Made by a program: the position numbers and the translations under genes | Source: Prosopocoilus inquinatus | Lineage: Eukaryota; Arthropoda; Insecta; Coleoptera; Lucanidae | Direction of reading: 5' to 3' | NCBI GenBank assembly: GCA_036172665.1 | Contig: CM069870.1 | Span: 21,550,001 to 21,614,000 of the forward strand | Length of the DNA: 64,000 nucleotides | The notes under the pieces: model-generated | The model's database searches: none | Seen by the model: only the letters and a program-made list of their open reading frames with translations | What the model was told of the DNA's origin: nothing | In this document: one piece after another, positions 44,684 through 58,042 of the stretch | How positions within the stretch are numbered: position 1 is the first letter of the stretch | How the letters are laid out: the number at the start of each line of letters is the position of its first letter

Positions 44684-46573
44684 TGCTCCAGGCACGTAGC
44701 AAATTAATAAAACCAAAACTAGATATACCCCCTTTCGAAGTGAAGAAGGGATTGCACGAATCGAAAACATCGTGACAGCATCACTACTCAATCGAGTAAA
44801 AGCTGACGTAAAGAAGCGCCAATGACATTAAAGGTCGAGTGTGAACGCAATTTAATCTTTCCGTCGAAATAACAACGCCAAAAAAACTGTAATTCTCAGA
44901 TTTTACGATTTTTTTTACAATTTTACGACCGTTTAGACAAGAAATTAAGATCTATGAAAACTCCGGCCAACTCAAGAAAAAAATTCCAACCGACAGAAAA
45001 AGTTAAAGCTAAATGTTAAAGATCAAAAATTAATTAAAAAAATAAGCTCAATCAATTTCAAGGTCATCGTACTGCAGTGAACCCAACCTAAATATATTCA
45101 AAATAAGCAAAAAATTAAAGAAGAAAATGTAAAGGAACAAAATATTTCAAATAGTACAAAAATTATAATTATTGTTCAATACTATCCAAAAAAAAATTAA
45201 GAAGTATAGTGAAGAGTGAAACGTTGCGTACTCTTTGCGTACGGTTCAAGTTTAAAAGCTTCTTATAGTATTTGCTCGGAAACTAACTATTGATCTGCCT
45301 CAACGTGACGTCATAGGTGTCAGAGACTATTTACATTCATATACGAATCTAATTTGAGGACTTTCATTGATGACTTATGTACATTTAAGAATCTGCAATA
45401 CATTCGATACACTCATGAACTACGTCATGGAATGCAGAGATGTGACAATAGAAAGGGTGGGCTAAACTTAACACTTTTAAAACAAAATACGTATTTTTAG
45501 TTGAGTTAGACAAAAACTGACCTGGGTGTCTAAAGCTCGATTTTATGACAAGTTTAATGGTAAAAACAGCTTGATTTTATGACAAGTTTAATGGTAAAAA
45601 CAGAATTTCGAAATCTTGAACCCTTTAGGAGTTACAGGGTGTTCTTCAAAATTTTGCGATTTTTAAATACCTTTTTAACATTTTTGTTTATGAAAATTTC
45701 AGATTTCTGTAAAAACATCTTTAAGGCTTTATAATCTTTAAGATATAAGCTAACTTGGTTTTGATTTTTATATGGAACAGCTTGTATATTTTCACAGGTT
45801 TGAAAGTAGAATAAAATTGCTTATCCAGAAATATACACACTTGGTATATTAATCAAAAAGTTTGCGAGATAGAGTTTTAAATTATTTTTACAATATTCGC
45901 TCTTTCTAAAAGGTATGCCGCAGTTGCTTCACCTTATCAAAGCAGGGCGTGAGACCATTTGCGTTATAAACATCCAATTAATTTTGGGACAGAGACCAAA
46001 TCTATTTCTATCGCTATACAAACAGATCCGACAGACGCGGCACAAAGTGTTTCCCGCACAATTTAAGTCGCCAGTCAATTCTTTCAACTACGCCGCCACA
46101 TACGATGTAAATTCGGTATACAGGCTGTTCTCTGAAAAGCGGTTTTTTAAACCGTAACAACATCTTATATGATTCGCTAACCTACAGTTAAAAATCAATT
46201 CAAATTAAGTTTCTGTGTCTATAATTAATAAGTAGAAGTATTACACTCGTATTAATAAACAAAACTTACGCTGTGCGTTCGCTCACAATAGTCACAATTC
46301 GCTATATTTTATAAAGTGTACGTATTTTCAACATAATTCACCAAATATGTGGAAAATATGTGCAATTTATAAAATATAGTCAATTTCATGCGGACGCTTA
46401 GCGTAAGTTTTGTTTGTGATTACGGGCCATATACAGATTGTATCACGCTATGCGTAACATAGGAATTTGCACCTTTACCTATTTCAACAAACAGCGTTTT
46501 CCCACCTACTTACATTGAAAGCAAGTAAACAACCTCATTGTAACTGTTGCCTGAAGTAAAAATCTTCAATCGG
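44684..46573. other. Intergenic with scattered repeat ends
   Basis: A 34-bp tandem duplication occupies 45534-45601 (GATTTTATGACAAGTTTAAT in each copy). Single TACAGGGTGTTC-type ends lie near 45636 and TATACAGGCTGTTC near 46119. The frame 45915-46157 spans into the latter and is not called. Confidence 0.45.
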
Positions 46574-48418
46574 TATACAGGCTGTCCACCGAGTGCCGCG
46601 GTCTTGTCTACCATCGAAAATATACAAGACAGAAAATAAATTCAAATGAGCTGAGGTGCAACTCAGTCAACTCTATTTTCTAAAATTATTTTTGGGTATA
46701 CAGGGCGTTCAGTAACAGAGAGCCATACCAAAGTTATATTATTTTGAAATGGAACATCCAGTATATTTTTACATATTTCGAAGGTGCGCATAACGAGTAG
46801 GTAATAACCATAAATTTCGGAAGTTCTATTTAAGAGTTTGTAATTTATTAATGTTATGCGTAAAAAATTGCTCTACTTTGAGCTCTTATAGTTTGATTAT
46901 TTATTTACATTTCATCGTGAATTTTTGTAGGTAGATAATACAACATCTCATCTACAACAAACAAATTTCACAACAGATTAAATCTTTTAATTATTATGTC
47001 TACAGAGTGTTGAGTCTTGAAAAAGTCAATTTTTCTCAAAATTTTCAAATGGAACGCGCTGTATGTCTAAACTCTTGTGAAACACTGCCTTAACGAGCTT
47101 TCATAAAACGCCAAATGTTTTTGTATAAACTGAAGAAATCGCGAGACAGCAATGAAATTTTTTTTTTTCCTTTCAACATTAACGTCATTTAGCTTTTCCT
47201 TCTGTTTTTTTCTGTTTCAGTTAGATGATAAATCAATGAATATGTTATATCTTGTATTCAAAGGAATTGAATATGTTCCTATTAAACTAATTCCTATTTT
47301 CCTTTACTTTGAAAATATTTTAATAACTTTATTAAAATAATTTTAACAAGTGAAATTTGAAATTACGATGCCGTTTGCTAGAAAATGGGAAAACAGTTGT
47401 CATGAATTTTTAATTGACAGAACAATTGTTTAGATTAGTGACAAACTATTTTTACAAATTTGTACGTCTTTTTGTGTTAACAAAATGGATTTTAATAATG
47501 AAAAGTTACGTGACGTGACACACCTAACAGGAGAAAGCAACCAAAACTGTATTTTGGCGTCAAGATTACAAGAAGTAAGAAGTATCTAAAAGAAGCTGAA
47601 AAAAATTTGAATATTTAAAATAAATTTTCTAGATGCAATGGTTCCTTGTCATTCTTAATTTGTTCATTGTTTTCTGTTATTTCCTAATTTAATACTTATT
47701 ATTCTTAATTTATACATTATTTTGTTATTTTCTGATTTTTTAATTAAATTAACTAATATTTATTAATTTTTCAACAAAATAAAGCAGAAGGAGCGATTGG
47801 AAACACTAAGAAACGTCAATATTGTAATTTAAAAAAATGAGTAATTGCTGTTTCACGATTTCTTCAGTTTGGACAAAAACATTTGGCGTTTTATGAAAGC
47901 TCATTAAGGCAGTGTTTCACAAGAATTTAGATATACTGAGTGTTCCATTTGAAAGTTTTGAGAAAAATTAACTTTTTCAAAACTCAACACCCTGTAGACA
48001 TAATAACCAATAGATTAAAACTGTTGTGAAATTTATGTATATGACATTTTGTATTGTCTACCTACAAAAATACACGATGAAATGTAAATAAATAATCAAA
48101 CTATAAGAGCTCAAAGTAGTGCAATTTTTTTATACACTATCATTAATATCTTAAAAACGCTTAAATAAAACTTCCGATATTTTTGGTTATTACCTACTCG
48201 TACGCGTACTTTCGAAATATGTAAAAATATACTGGGTGTTCCATTTAAAAAAATACAACTTTGGTATGGCTCCCAGTTACCGAACAACCTGTATATCCAA
48301 AAATAACTTTAGAAAATAGAGCTGACTGAGTTATACCTCAGCTCGTTTGAATTTCTTTTCTATCTTGTATGCTTTAGATAGTAGAGAAGACCGCAGCACT
48401 CGGTGGACACCCTGTGTA
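46574..48418. mobile_element. Element with very long (~575-bp) inverted repeats (1,845 bp)
   Basis: The left arm, 46574-47150, begins TATACAGGCTGTCCACCGAG. It is mirrored by 47845-48418, whose complement begins TACACAGGGTGTCCACCGAG. Inner landmarks shared by both arms include GTTACTGAACG-like, CTTTGAGCTCTTATAGTTTG and GCGTTTTATGAAAGCTC. Arm divergence is noticeable, so the element is old. The unique centre (47150-47845) contains a 62-codon frame with no recognisable domain. Internal TACAGGG ends suggest stacked copies. Confidence 0.7.
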
Positions 48419-49439
48419 TTGCTATATAAATTGAAGTAGTACAGCATGGAAATGGTATAATCTAAACAAATATTGTCGGCATCCTTAAAATTTGTATCGC
48501 AACCAATAATAATAATGATGTTATTATAACTACAAACCCTTGAACTTAATCGCCTGGTATGTATCCTTGACAGATCCGAGTCAAGTGGTTACTGATGATC
48601 TGATGAATGATGATAAAACGCAGGCGGCGGAAAAGTTAATCGAGTGACTCAATTTAGAAAAAAAAACCTAAAGATTTTTTTTTTAACAGTTTCGGGTTTT
48701 CCCCCCGCCAAGTAAGTAAGTGGCAAGACAGAAGAAGTCTTTGTGGCGTTTTCAAGATCGCCGACGCCGCCGCAACAGCGAGCATCAATAAGCCCTACAG
48801 TCGGGAACTTGTCACGTCCTAAACAATGGAGATACGCTGGCTTGAAGACATCAAGCAGAGAGTTAATCGTTATCTCGTTTCGTCGTAGAAACAATGCACA
48901 TCTTTAGCGGTTCGTTCTATGAATACGTAATATTTTCCGAAGCAAGGCTACTTTTGAATTGGATATTGTGCACAATGCATGGGCTATTGTATTGTAAATA
49001 AGTTGGTGTTTCTATTCTTTCAAAACCGAGCAAGCACAAGGAGGTACCGTCATTCGAAAGACCAGGCCATCGAAGATAAACTTAACTTCCACGTACCTAC
49101 ATGCATGATTAAACAATGAAACTTTTCCTCGTGGAGTTGAATTTTTTAACTCCGCAATTAAGAGCTGGAAAAGAGCCAGACTTTCAGAGGATAATACGGC
49201 GCGGCGCGACGCTCGGCTGAAAAACGAAAATCCGGTCGTTTTAGTGTGTCATAAATATTAAAGAATCCAGAAATAATATGCTTAATTCAGCAGTTTAAAG
49301 CGACGTTAAAGTGGGATAATAAATTGGGATGTTTTATTAAAAAAAGAATTCTTAAATTGAGCGGACGAAATTGTATTTACTCACTTCCTTTCGAAATATT
49401 TACGAAAATGTGAATTTCACGTTTTAAAAACAAAAATAT
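48419..49439. other. Intergenic, possible GC-richer exon-like patch not called
   Basis: A less AT-rich stretch at 48690-48900 carries an 81-codon minus-strand frame without recognisable domain. The splice context is unclear. It may be unique noncoding sequence. Confidence 0.3.
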
Positions 49440-50767
49440 ATGCAGGATGTTCATGGAAATCCGCTGCAATAGCTAATTCTCTTATTTGTATTTTTACGAA
49501 GTAACTTAAATTAGAAAAGTTTTAGGACTTCTCCTCCTCGTTTTATGGTGCTTTCGGAAAAACAAATGACAATCAGATTTTCGAGATTTTCAATTGTTTT
49601 CAAATTTTTTTAAATGGAATGTTAGGTTTTTTATCATTGCATCGCGTTCAGGATGCCAAATTAATTATGTCTCTAAAATATCATCTCCCAAAGCCTACTA
49701 TTTTAGAAATGATTTAGTAACAAAATCTCGGTGTTCACGGGAAATGGCTACTATAGCTAACTTCTTTATTTGAAGTTTGACGAAGTAACTTAAATTGGAA
49801 AAGTTTCAGGACCTTCCCTGCTCGATTTTATGGTACTTTGGAAAAATAACTGACTATCAGGTTTTTGAGATTTTCAATTGTTTTAAACTTTTTTTAAATG
49901 GAACATTACGTTTTTTATCATGAAATCGCATTCAGGATGTCAAATTAAGTATGTCTGTGAAATAATATCTCTAAAAACAGAATATTTCATAAATAATTCA
50001 GTCTTGATATTCGCGGAAAGAAGTGTATCGTTATGATAGTCTTTTTATTCACGAATACAATATGGTGTGCTTCGAAACAAGAGAATAAAGGAAGTGTATT
50101 CAAACTGTCAGACCTTTGTGAACTATCATGTTTCAAACTTTGTTTAAATTTAGTTCAAACTAAAAACCCTTGGGTCCAAATATTGAAAGCGCGACATATT
50201 TACAAAATAATTTATAAAATAGTAGATTTAGGAGGGGAATATTTTAGAAATATACTTAATTTGACACCCTGAATACGATACGCTAATAAAAAATATAATG
50301 TTCCATTTACGAAAGTTGAAAACAACTGAAAATCTCAAAAATCTGACATTTGTTTCTCTGAGGGTACCATAAGATCGAGCAGGGAATGTCCTGAAACTTT
50401 CCTGATTTAAGCTACTTCGTAAAAATTCAAATAAAAAAGTTAGCTATTGTAGCCATTTCCCGTGAACACCAAGATTTTGTTACTAAATCATTTCTAAAAT
50501 AGTAGGCTTTGGGAGATGATATTTTAGAGATATAATTAATTTCACATCCAGGATGATATTTTAGAGATATAATTAATTGATAAAAAAAACTAACATTCCA
50601 TTTAAAAAAGTTGAAAACAATTGAAAATCTCGAAAACCTGATTGTCAATTTGTTTTTTTGAAAGTACCATAAAATCGAAGAGGAAAACTTTCCTAATTTA
50701 AGTTACTTCATAAAAATACAAATAAGAGAGTTAGCTATTGAGCGGCTTCTCATGAACACCCTGTATA
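49440..50767. repeat. Inverted and tandem cluster of the TACAGGGTGTTC family
   Basis: Two head-to-tail units of about 295 bp start near 49444 and 49735 (TGTTCA(T/C)GGGAAAT). The opposite orientation follows from about 50265 to 50767, ending CATGAACACCCTGTATAC. Shared blocks include TTGAGATTTTCAATTGTTTT and TTAGCTATTGTAG. The whole can fold into a hairpin of about 500-bp arms. Non-coding. Confidence 0.7.
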
Positions 50768-51549
50768 CATACCGGATGTCTCAATAAGTGAGGCGACCCC
50801 AACGTACCTACAGCTTCGGGAGAAAAAAAATTATAATCAAAGAGACCAAGAAAAATTCAAAGAAGTATTAGAGTTGACCGAAGGGGGTGCAATCACTAGG
50901 CTCAACAATAAAAAATAATTTTACTAATAAAAATAAAATCTCAGAATAAGCTATAGCTTTGATAGCGTCATTGGAAAGCTGAATTAATTCTGCACAACTT
51001 TGATTTTAGACTAAGGCCCGGTCTTTCCACCTTCGAATAAAGTGACCAATAACTATTTGTAAGATAACTTTATCTGCAGGATTTATTTCATAAATAACGT
51101 GAAACTGTCTTTCAAAGTTATTTTATCTCTTGGATTACTACTTGAAAAATAAAAGCACCAAAATAATGTTGGTGACATAAAGGTGGGCAGTTTACTTCAG
51201 AGTACTTGTCAGACAAGGATAGATCAATACAAAGCTTGCATGTGTTAGATAAGGTTAAATATATGCATTCATATTTTGCATAACCTCAAAGCGAAATTCC
51301 AACCTAATTGTAATCGCATTACAGTAGCTTTCGATGGCCGAAATCATCGCAAAAATTCTCTTTCGTCCCATCGTTCAAAATGATTTATACGATGCCTTAC
51401 GGTGTAAGTAGACGTTTTCAGGGTTTAGAAAATCTACAAGATTTTCTATTTCTTAATCGTCAAAGTCCTGAAAATCATTAAAAATATCCATCCTTTAAAT
51501 CATACTATTTAGCAACTTCGAAGTGAAAGACAGCAATAAAGGGGTTATA

Positions 51550-52818
51550 CTTGCGCTGCGGGAAATGTTTCTGGAAACGGTGTGAAAAAACGCATATGAA
51601 ATTTGGTAAACGGTATCATTGTTTTTCGAAGTATTCGCCTTTGACGCCAATACACTTTTGCATACGCTCGAACCAATTTCTAAGGCACGTTTTCCACTCT
51701 AAAGATGGTACCTCACAAACCAGTGTCCGGAATATTTCAACCGCTTCTTCGGCCGACGAAAATCGCTCACCACGCATTTTATTTTTGATATTTGGGAACA
51801 AAAAGAAATCATTAGGTGATAAATCAGGTGAATATGGACAATGAGTCATTAATTCAACATTTTGTTTGACGGGCTGAGTGAGAGCTGGCGTTATCATGAT
51901 GGAGAATAATTCGTCGATTTCGATTGTTTCTTCTTATTTGATCGATGACTTCCGGTAAACAAATTGTAGTATACCAATCAGCATTCACGGTTTTTCGATC
52001 CTCTAAAGCCACGGTTGCTATAAGTCTAGTTAAACCAAAGAAACAAGCAATCATTTGCTTCGCAGCACTGCGTGAACGGACAACTTTTGTTGGTTTTCGT
52101 TCATTTTGAAATACCCAAACGGTAGATTGTTGTTTACTTTCTGGCTCGTACGAATAGATCCACGTTTCGTCACCAGTAACGATGTTATAAACTAAATTTG
52201 AACGACCTCCATTGAATTTCTTGAGCATTTCTTCGCACCATTTGACACGACCCTGCTTTTGCGCTTCCGTTAAATTGTGTGGGATCCAACGACTGCAAAG
52301 CTTTCATACGTTCAAATGATCATGCAAAATCAGGTGTATTGCTTTCATGCCAATGCGTAAGGATGCTTGAATCTCACGGTATGTCACATGTCGATCTCGC
52401 TCAAGTATTTCACGCACAGCATCTACATTAGTGGCAACAACAGATGTTGATGAACGACCTTCACGAAATTCGTCACTGAGAGAGGTACGTCCACGCTGGA
52501 ATTCGGCAAACCAATTATAAACACCGCTCTTTGATGGTGCTTCATCTCCAAAAGCCAAATGAAGCCGATCGAGGCATTGTTTCGGCGTAGACCACATTTG
52601 AAATCGTAAAAAATCATGGCACGAAAATTTTCACGCGAGATTTCCTTGTTTACACAAAATTACTTTTTCTCAAATGCTGTACAAACAAAACTAGTTCATT
52701 TGCTGGAACTGTCAATAGAATTATAGGCGAAAAACGTCAAATTTTTCAAATATGACAGTTAATAAACGCTAACAATTCTAGACCTACTAGATTCCAGAAA
52801 ATTTTCCAGCAGCCCACG
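51550..52818 (-). mobile_element. Mariner-family transposon, copy 2 (1,269 bp, inactive)
   Basis: The right end matches copy 1 (complement of CGTGGGCTGCTGGAAAATTT, ending at 52818). The left end is decayed (CTTGCGCTGCGGGAAATGTT). TA flanks both ends (51548-51549 and 52819-52820). It lies inside the 51015-53315 element, so it inserted later. It is highly similar to copy 1 throughout, with independent lesions. Confidence 0.92.
51616..52647 (-). pseudogene. Mariner transposase pseudogene, copy 2
   Basis: Same protein as copy 1, preserving TGDETWIYSYEPESKQQSTVW-type catalytic context (first aspartate in TGDE), HHDNASSH and YSPDLSPNDF. Lesions: the start codon is changed from ATG to AAG (about 52645-52647). 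A 1-bp loss near 52590 shifts the frame after FKCGL. CGA has become TGA after HDHLNV (near 52303). A deletion of about 20 bp near 51868 lies between the second and third catalytic aspartates. Different lesions from copy 1 show that the two decayed separately. Confidence 0.9.
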
Positions 52819-53318
52819 TATTATACGTATATTATATTGTATTGCAATGAAAAAGAACTTTTATGAGATTTCATATGTAAGATTTGAAACTTTTGGAACA
52901 TCTATTTCGTTGCAATACATATTTAAATTTATGTTTTGTCAAAAATTTGACGTAAATTATTCCAAAATCTTCACCACAGACGATAAATTTTAACTGTACA
53001 CCGTTCTCTTGTGCATGCAAGTCTTCAGTTTTCTCTCTATGTAAGTGGCCCCCTTATTGCGGGTTTTAGAACAGAAATCAGAAGTGAGAAAAAAATTTAC
53101 GGTTCGTACAATCGATTCAATTCGTAGTCAGTCGATTCACTATCCACAACCCGAATATGCTTAGTTCGCAGTTGAACCTGCTAATAAGTTAACTGACAGA
53201 TACAGTTTATGCAACTTACGAATATGTTTTATTAGAAGGTGGAAAGACGGATGAAGGGTCTATTTAACAAATTAATTTTATTAAGAACTCTATTCGAAGG
53301 TGGAAAGACCGGGCCTTA

Positions 53319-53807
53319 TATAGTAGTATAAGGAAGCAACTGAATTGTTTACTTTAAAATATATCATTACTTCCGATTTCTTTATCAGAAATCAACGAAC
53401 TTCAGCTCGTTTGAAAGGGAATTTTAAGCTGATTTAAATTTGCATTCAGTGATCCTGGCTACTTCGTTATAAATTAGTTCGAGGGCACTCATTGTAAATG
53501 TCATAATTTTTCCCGGTTTTCCTACGAAAATTAAATTGAAAAGGTATAGTCACCCCAAAGCCGCCCACCGGGAAAATATTTTGGTAAAAACCCAAAATTG
53601 ATATGTTTTTTCGTTCTCGAGTTATTAACAAATAAGTCTATTAGTTGATGATACAGCGGATCGGTAAAGTTCAGACAAATGCTACCTATCCAGTAACACA
53701 TTTTCTTTTTTTTACTCATTTTTACGTTAAATAATGCAAATAGAAAAGCATTCTTGTTTATTTAAAAGCATGTAATGTTTTCTTTAGAAACAGAATATTT
53801 AACTAGA
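53319..53807. other. Intergenic, no gene seen
   Basis: No feature beyond a short frame (53531-53719) without domain. Confidence 0.4.
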
Positions 53808-56491
53808 AAAGGGATTCTCAACGGGGGTCAATGAAGATTGGAAAGGGTGGAGAAACCTATAGCGGTCGATGAACCTCTAGGGGTCTTTTAGGGGGTCGAA
53901 ATTTTTGTCTAGTGGAGGCCTATTTGCATAATTCACTAAAAAATGTAGATTTTTAAACAATATTAAACAAATTTTTGATTTAAACATTGTTTAAATCTGT
54001 GACGAACACAGAAAATGTGGCACCATATTTTCTTCGATAGCTTAATTGGCATTCAGCGTTCAAGCTATAATGACATATATTATGATAATCAAACTCTAAC
54101 AACTTCAATAAAGGTTTCCTTTTATAAAATTTTATTAAATCATAAACACAGGTTACTTTAATAAATCTAATTAATGTTTAAGTAATAATTATTAGAGCAG
54201 ATGCGATAGTAATTACTGTACTTAAGTTGTTATCGGTCGCATAATAACTAAATAAAATAACCTCGAATAAAAGGAGAAAATAAGGCGATCAATTGATTAT
54301 CAAAGTAAAAAAATAAAATACCGTCAAATCTAATCACATGAATTAAATAAAAACAAAAGACGATCTTCGATGAAGGCAGGACAAAAATAAAAACGCGTAA
54401 AACTAACAATAAGTCAAATCGATATAAAAATTGATAACAAGAAATTTAGTAATAACAATAATTCAATTAAATTTATTTGATAAGTTTAAGTAACCTTTAT
54501 CACAAAGAGACTTTTCATAACCTCAATCTTTACTAACACTTTGTAATGTAAGTGGGCGGTGCTTCGTACATTCTGAATTAAGAATCGGACTCGGCATGGC
54601 AAAGTCGAGACCAAATCAGCTTTGAAATTAAAGAAGACTAAATGGAAAAATAATTTTACTCAAAAAAGAAACAGAAATGACAATTCCGGCCTGCCAAAAA
54701 TTCTTAAATAGATTACTTGATGGAAAACTGAAACGAAATCTAAAATAACAAAAAGAAATGACGAGAAAACGCGAAAACGATCATCGAAAAAACAAAAGAG
54801 GCCTGTTAAGTTGAAATAAAACAAAAATGAAGAAAACGCGAAAATACTTGTCAAAAAAAAAACAAAAACAAAAGACTATCGGCCGGTTGAAAATAGATTG
54901 ACATGGACTATTTTGAACTTAGGGAGATGATTACCGAAAAAACTCGTGACCAGTCGATAAGACTTCGATGGCGAAAATTCTAATCAAAACAAAAAACAAT
55001 GAAAAAATTCTTTAGAGTGTTTATACTTGTCGAAAAACAAAAAAAAAAAACGATCAGCCGGCTAATTGTTTCGTTGTCTCCAATGAAATTAAAATAAAAA
55101 AAGTAAAAAACGCAACGCAAATCAAGAATGGTCAATAAACAAAAGACAATCGAGCAGTTAAAAATAGATTGTTATGGAATAGTCTAAGTTGAGAGAGATG
55201 ATTTCCAAAAAACAAAAGACGATCAACCAATCGATGTGTCGATAGCGAAAAAATTGTAACAGACAAAAAAGAGTTGACGTCTAAGCTCAAACAAAATAAA
55301 AAAAGAAGTAAAAATAATGTGAAAATACAAATTCGAAAAACAAAAAAACGATCAGCCGGTCGGTTATAAATTCCAATGAAATTAAAACAAAGTAAAAAAA
55401 GGCGAAATAAATCAGGAATGGTCAAGAAACAAAAGACAATCGACCAGTTAAAAATAGATTGTTATGGAATATAAAAACGTGTAAAACTAACAATAAGTCA
55501 AATCGATATAAAAATTGACAACCAAAAATTTAATTTGTAAATATAAAGTTAATAATAATAACAATATAATTAAATTTATTATTATTATTTGAAAAATAAA
55601 ATAAAGTCCAATCAAAAGAAAGAGGGAAAAAAATCAGCGATTAATCGACAGGATTAAAATATAAATGAAAATAAACTCAAATCAAGTAAATGAAAAGAAA
55701 ACAAAACAAAAGTCTATAAAATGATAATTAGAAAATAAAAAAAAAACATTTCAAATAAAAACAAACAAATAAAATCAAACAAAACAAAAGCAAAAGCAAA
55801 GGATGGTCAATTAAGAAAAATTAAAATTATTAAAAAAAAAATAAAAATTATATGTATTAAACTAATTTAGGTAAATTTGATTTAAAAACCGACGAATTTC
55901 ATCGTAATAAAAAATTTAATTGCTAAATATTAAGGAAAAATGTTTAAAATATGCTGTCAAATCGACGGGAATAAATGTAAAATTAATGTAAATAGAAAAA
56001 TTAAAAACAAAATACGATAAATTGATAAAAATCATATCAAATCTAATCAAATCAATGAAAAATTGAAACAAAAGACGATAAATTGATAGTTAAAAAAAAG
56101 TAAAAACAATGGAATAGAAGAAAAAACAAAGGTCCAGCAACTGATTATATTAAAAATTGAATTAAATAAAGTCAAATAAGAAATTTAAAACAAAAGACTG
56201 TCGATGATGAAGATAAAACGAAAGTAAAAATCCTGTAACACTAACAATCAGTCAAATCGAATTAAGAGGGTCGACACATTTTTAATCGAACCTAAATTTG
56301 AACAAAAGAAAAAACAAAAGATAATTCAAGTACAAAATAAAGTCAAGCTGAAGCGAGTAAAGCCAAAACACAATCGGTTTGTCATTACTGTTTTGAAAAT
56401 ATTAATTAAATTTGAAAGAGGGTCTATGGAAATGTTTATTTTCTTGTGAGGGGGGCGGGGTCGATGCTGAAGAAAGGTTGGGAACCCCATG
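53808..56491. mobile_element. Probable hAT-like element filled with a satellite-like array (2,684 bp)
   Basis: The left end AAAGGGATTCTCAACGGGGG and the right-end complement CATGGGGTTCCCAACCTTTC align over about 15 bases and resemble the CAGGGGTTCTCAACC termini of hAT elements. GGGGTCGA-type sequence also occurs inside both ends. The flanking 8-mers (TAACTAGA and CTTTAAAG) do not match, so a duplication is not demonstrable. There is no transposase. The interior is almost entirely repeat. Confidence 0.5.
54290..56350 (-). repeat. A-rich tandem array, complementary to the 38-kb array
   Basis: AAACAAAAGACGATC-type cores recur tens of bases to ~150 bp apart (for example about 54353, 54870, 55202, 55431, 56070 and 56192). 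CAGTTAAAAATAGATTGTTATG occurs twice (55157 and 55445), and a longer block AAACTAACAATAAGTCAAAT recurs at 54400, 55485 and in related form near 56245. It is the complement of the repeats in 37880-38330. Frames on the minus strand are low complexity. Confidence 0.65.
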
Positions 56492-57695
56492 CTTTAAAGT
56501 AATGTAAAAAGCGTCAATATTCATTTTTCCAAAGCCTTAACATCTTTTATTTCTATAGAGAAATTAAAATTGCAAAAGATTTCGAAATTATTTCCTTCAC
56601 GATAAATACGTTTAATGCTATCTATTGAGGAAACCGGAAAGCAAAAACATTAGTACTGACATTGTTATGAACAAAAAAAAAGTGTTTTCATCGATTGCCA
56701 ACGCACACACGTTTTCTCTTCTTCGTCTGTCACGTAGAAAAACATAATTAATCATGTTATTGGCGCGGTTCATTAATACGAACGCAGAAATCCGATAACA
56801 AGCGTTATCTTTTTATAGGTAATACTCCACATTGCACTAAATAACTGTATTTCAGATTAGAACTTCATTTTAGATTTTTTTTATTGCCCTTATTAAGGCC
56901 GGTATCACGCTAGAAAAGATCCTTGAAAAAGTTCTTCTACAAAAAAATATTTTACAGTGTACTCTTTGTCAAAAGTCTTCTACAGTGTCTACGGCCTCAG
57001 ATAACTGCATACACCCACCTACATTATATTATAGAGAATAGATTGTACTTTTGTTAAACCCAATTAAAAGATATATGCTGCTTTAAAAAAAATCGTTCAC
57101 GAACATTACAACAAACAAAAGCGGTCCTAAGATACCGCCCTTGAGGAACTCTAGCCTAATTCGCCAAGTAATCAGATGTGCATTTAATTCCAATCTCTCT
57201 AGTATTATTAATAACTTTCATTGCTTAAATAATAATTTTAAAAAAACATTTTAGATTACTGCTATAACTTTAATCGTTACAATTACAACAATTCTACAAC
57301 GTCAGTTTAAATTTAAACTGAAGTCTAAATCCATAACAAGGATATTTTTGTTAAGGGTTTTAAGCTTTGGTTTACAATTAACTGGAATTGTATGTATATA
57401 TTGGGGCCTCTATGAAATAATTTGACACTTAAAAATTTTCAAATGTTTACTGTAACTTGTTAAATATTTTGTGTGATAATTACAGTCCGGCATTCAAACA
57501 ACAGGTATATCAAGGACAAGATTTTTCTTTTCGGAAATCAGTTTTTCATTTTGGAAGCAATCATCAAGTTGTTGAACAGACTGATTGATATTCATCGAAC
57601 AATTCATAAAACGAACAGCGGATAGCTTTTAAAATAGTCTTAACTATCGACGTTTCACTGTATGTATGCACCAACGGGTGCAGGGGAAATTCGCG
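56492..57695. other. Probable 3' flank of the minus-strand gene
   Basis: Directly downstream of the terminal exon on the minus strand. It could hold the 3' UTR. I did not identify a convincing polyadenylation site. No other feature. Confidence 0.4.
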
Positions 57696-57952
57696 TTATT
57701 TTAGTTTTGTAAAACCAGCTTCTGTATATTTTTTGTCAAATATTTGACAATCAAGTAACATTAGTCCGTTAAGAAGTATTGGCAAATCAAAGTCAGACAT
57801 AACAATATCAAAAGAATATGGTTTACTTCTCTCGATGGTACAGTTGCGGTCCTTGAAAAGTGATGCACTGAGAATTGAATTAAGTGTCAAAAATTCGAAA
57901 TTTTGTAACGTGTAACTCAAACGTCTACCGTCTATCACTGTCAAATCTAAAT
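57696..57952 (-). CDS. Terminal coding exon of an unrecognised gene
   Basis: On the minus strand TTTATTTAG at 57953-57961 is a plausible acceptor. The exon begins AT and completes the codon started by the single G that ends the upstream exon, so the splice keeps phase. The frame then runs about 84 codons, LDLTVIDGRRLSYTLQNFEF onward, with CTIERSKPYSFDIVMSDFDL and LPILLNGLMLLDCQIF, to TAA at 57696. Composition is ordinary protein, not repeat-derived. No transmembrane segment or known motif is evident. If the reading is correct, this is the C-terminal 84 residues of a host protein. A second possible acceptor six bases downstream would also keep the frame only by removing two residues. Confidence 0.6.
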
Positions 57953-58042
57953 CTAAATAAATTTAAAATAAAATCACACGAATGAAAACAGACATACGAG
58001 GAGGTTTAACGGCAATAAAAAAAATATTAAAAACTAACCTAC

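Larger units (their letters stand above)
51015..53315. mobile_element. TAA/TTA-flanked DNA element (2,301 bp) containing a mariner
   Basis: The ends GGCCCGGTCTTTCCACCTTC and the complement of GAAGGTGGAAAGACCGGGCC are exact inverted repeats over about 20 bp. The flanks are TAA (51012-51014) and TTA (53316-53318), fitting a 3-bp TWA duplication. Terminus and target resemble PIF/Harbinger. Removing the mariner leaves about 1.03 kb with no transposase. Confidence 0.75.

Noticed and set aside
45195..45245. GTGAAACGTTG near 45219 resembles the 3' half of the Penelope hammerheads
   Set aside because: There is no CTGANGA box or convincing stem II upstream, and the downstream sequence does not match the known terminal repeats.
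48649..48894. 81-codon minus-strand frame in a GC-richer patch
   Set aside because: Protein-like in part, but no clear acceptor or donor and no recognisable motif; left uncalled.
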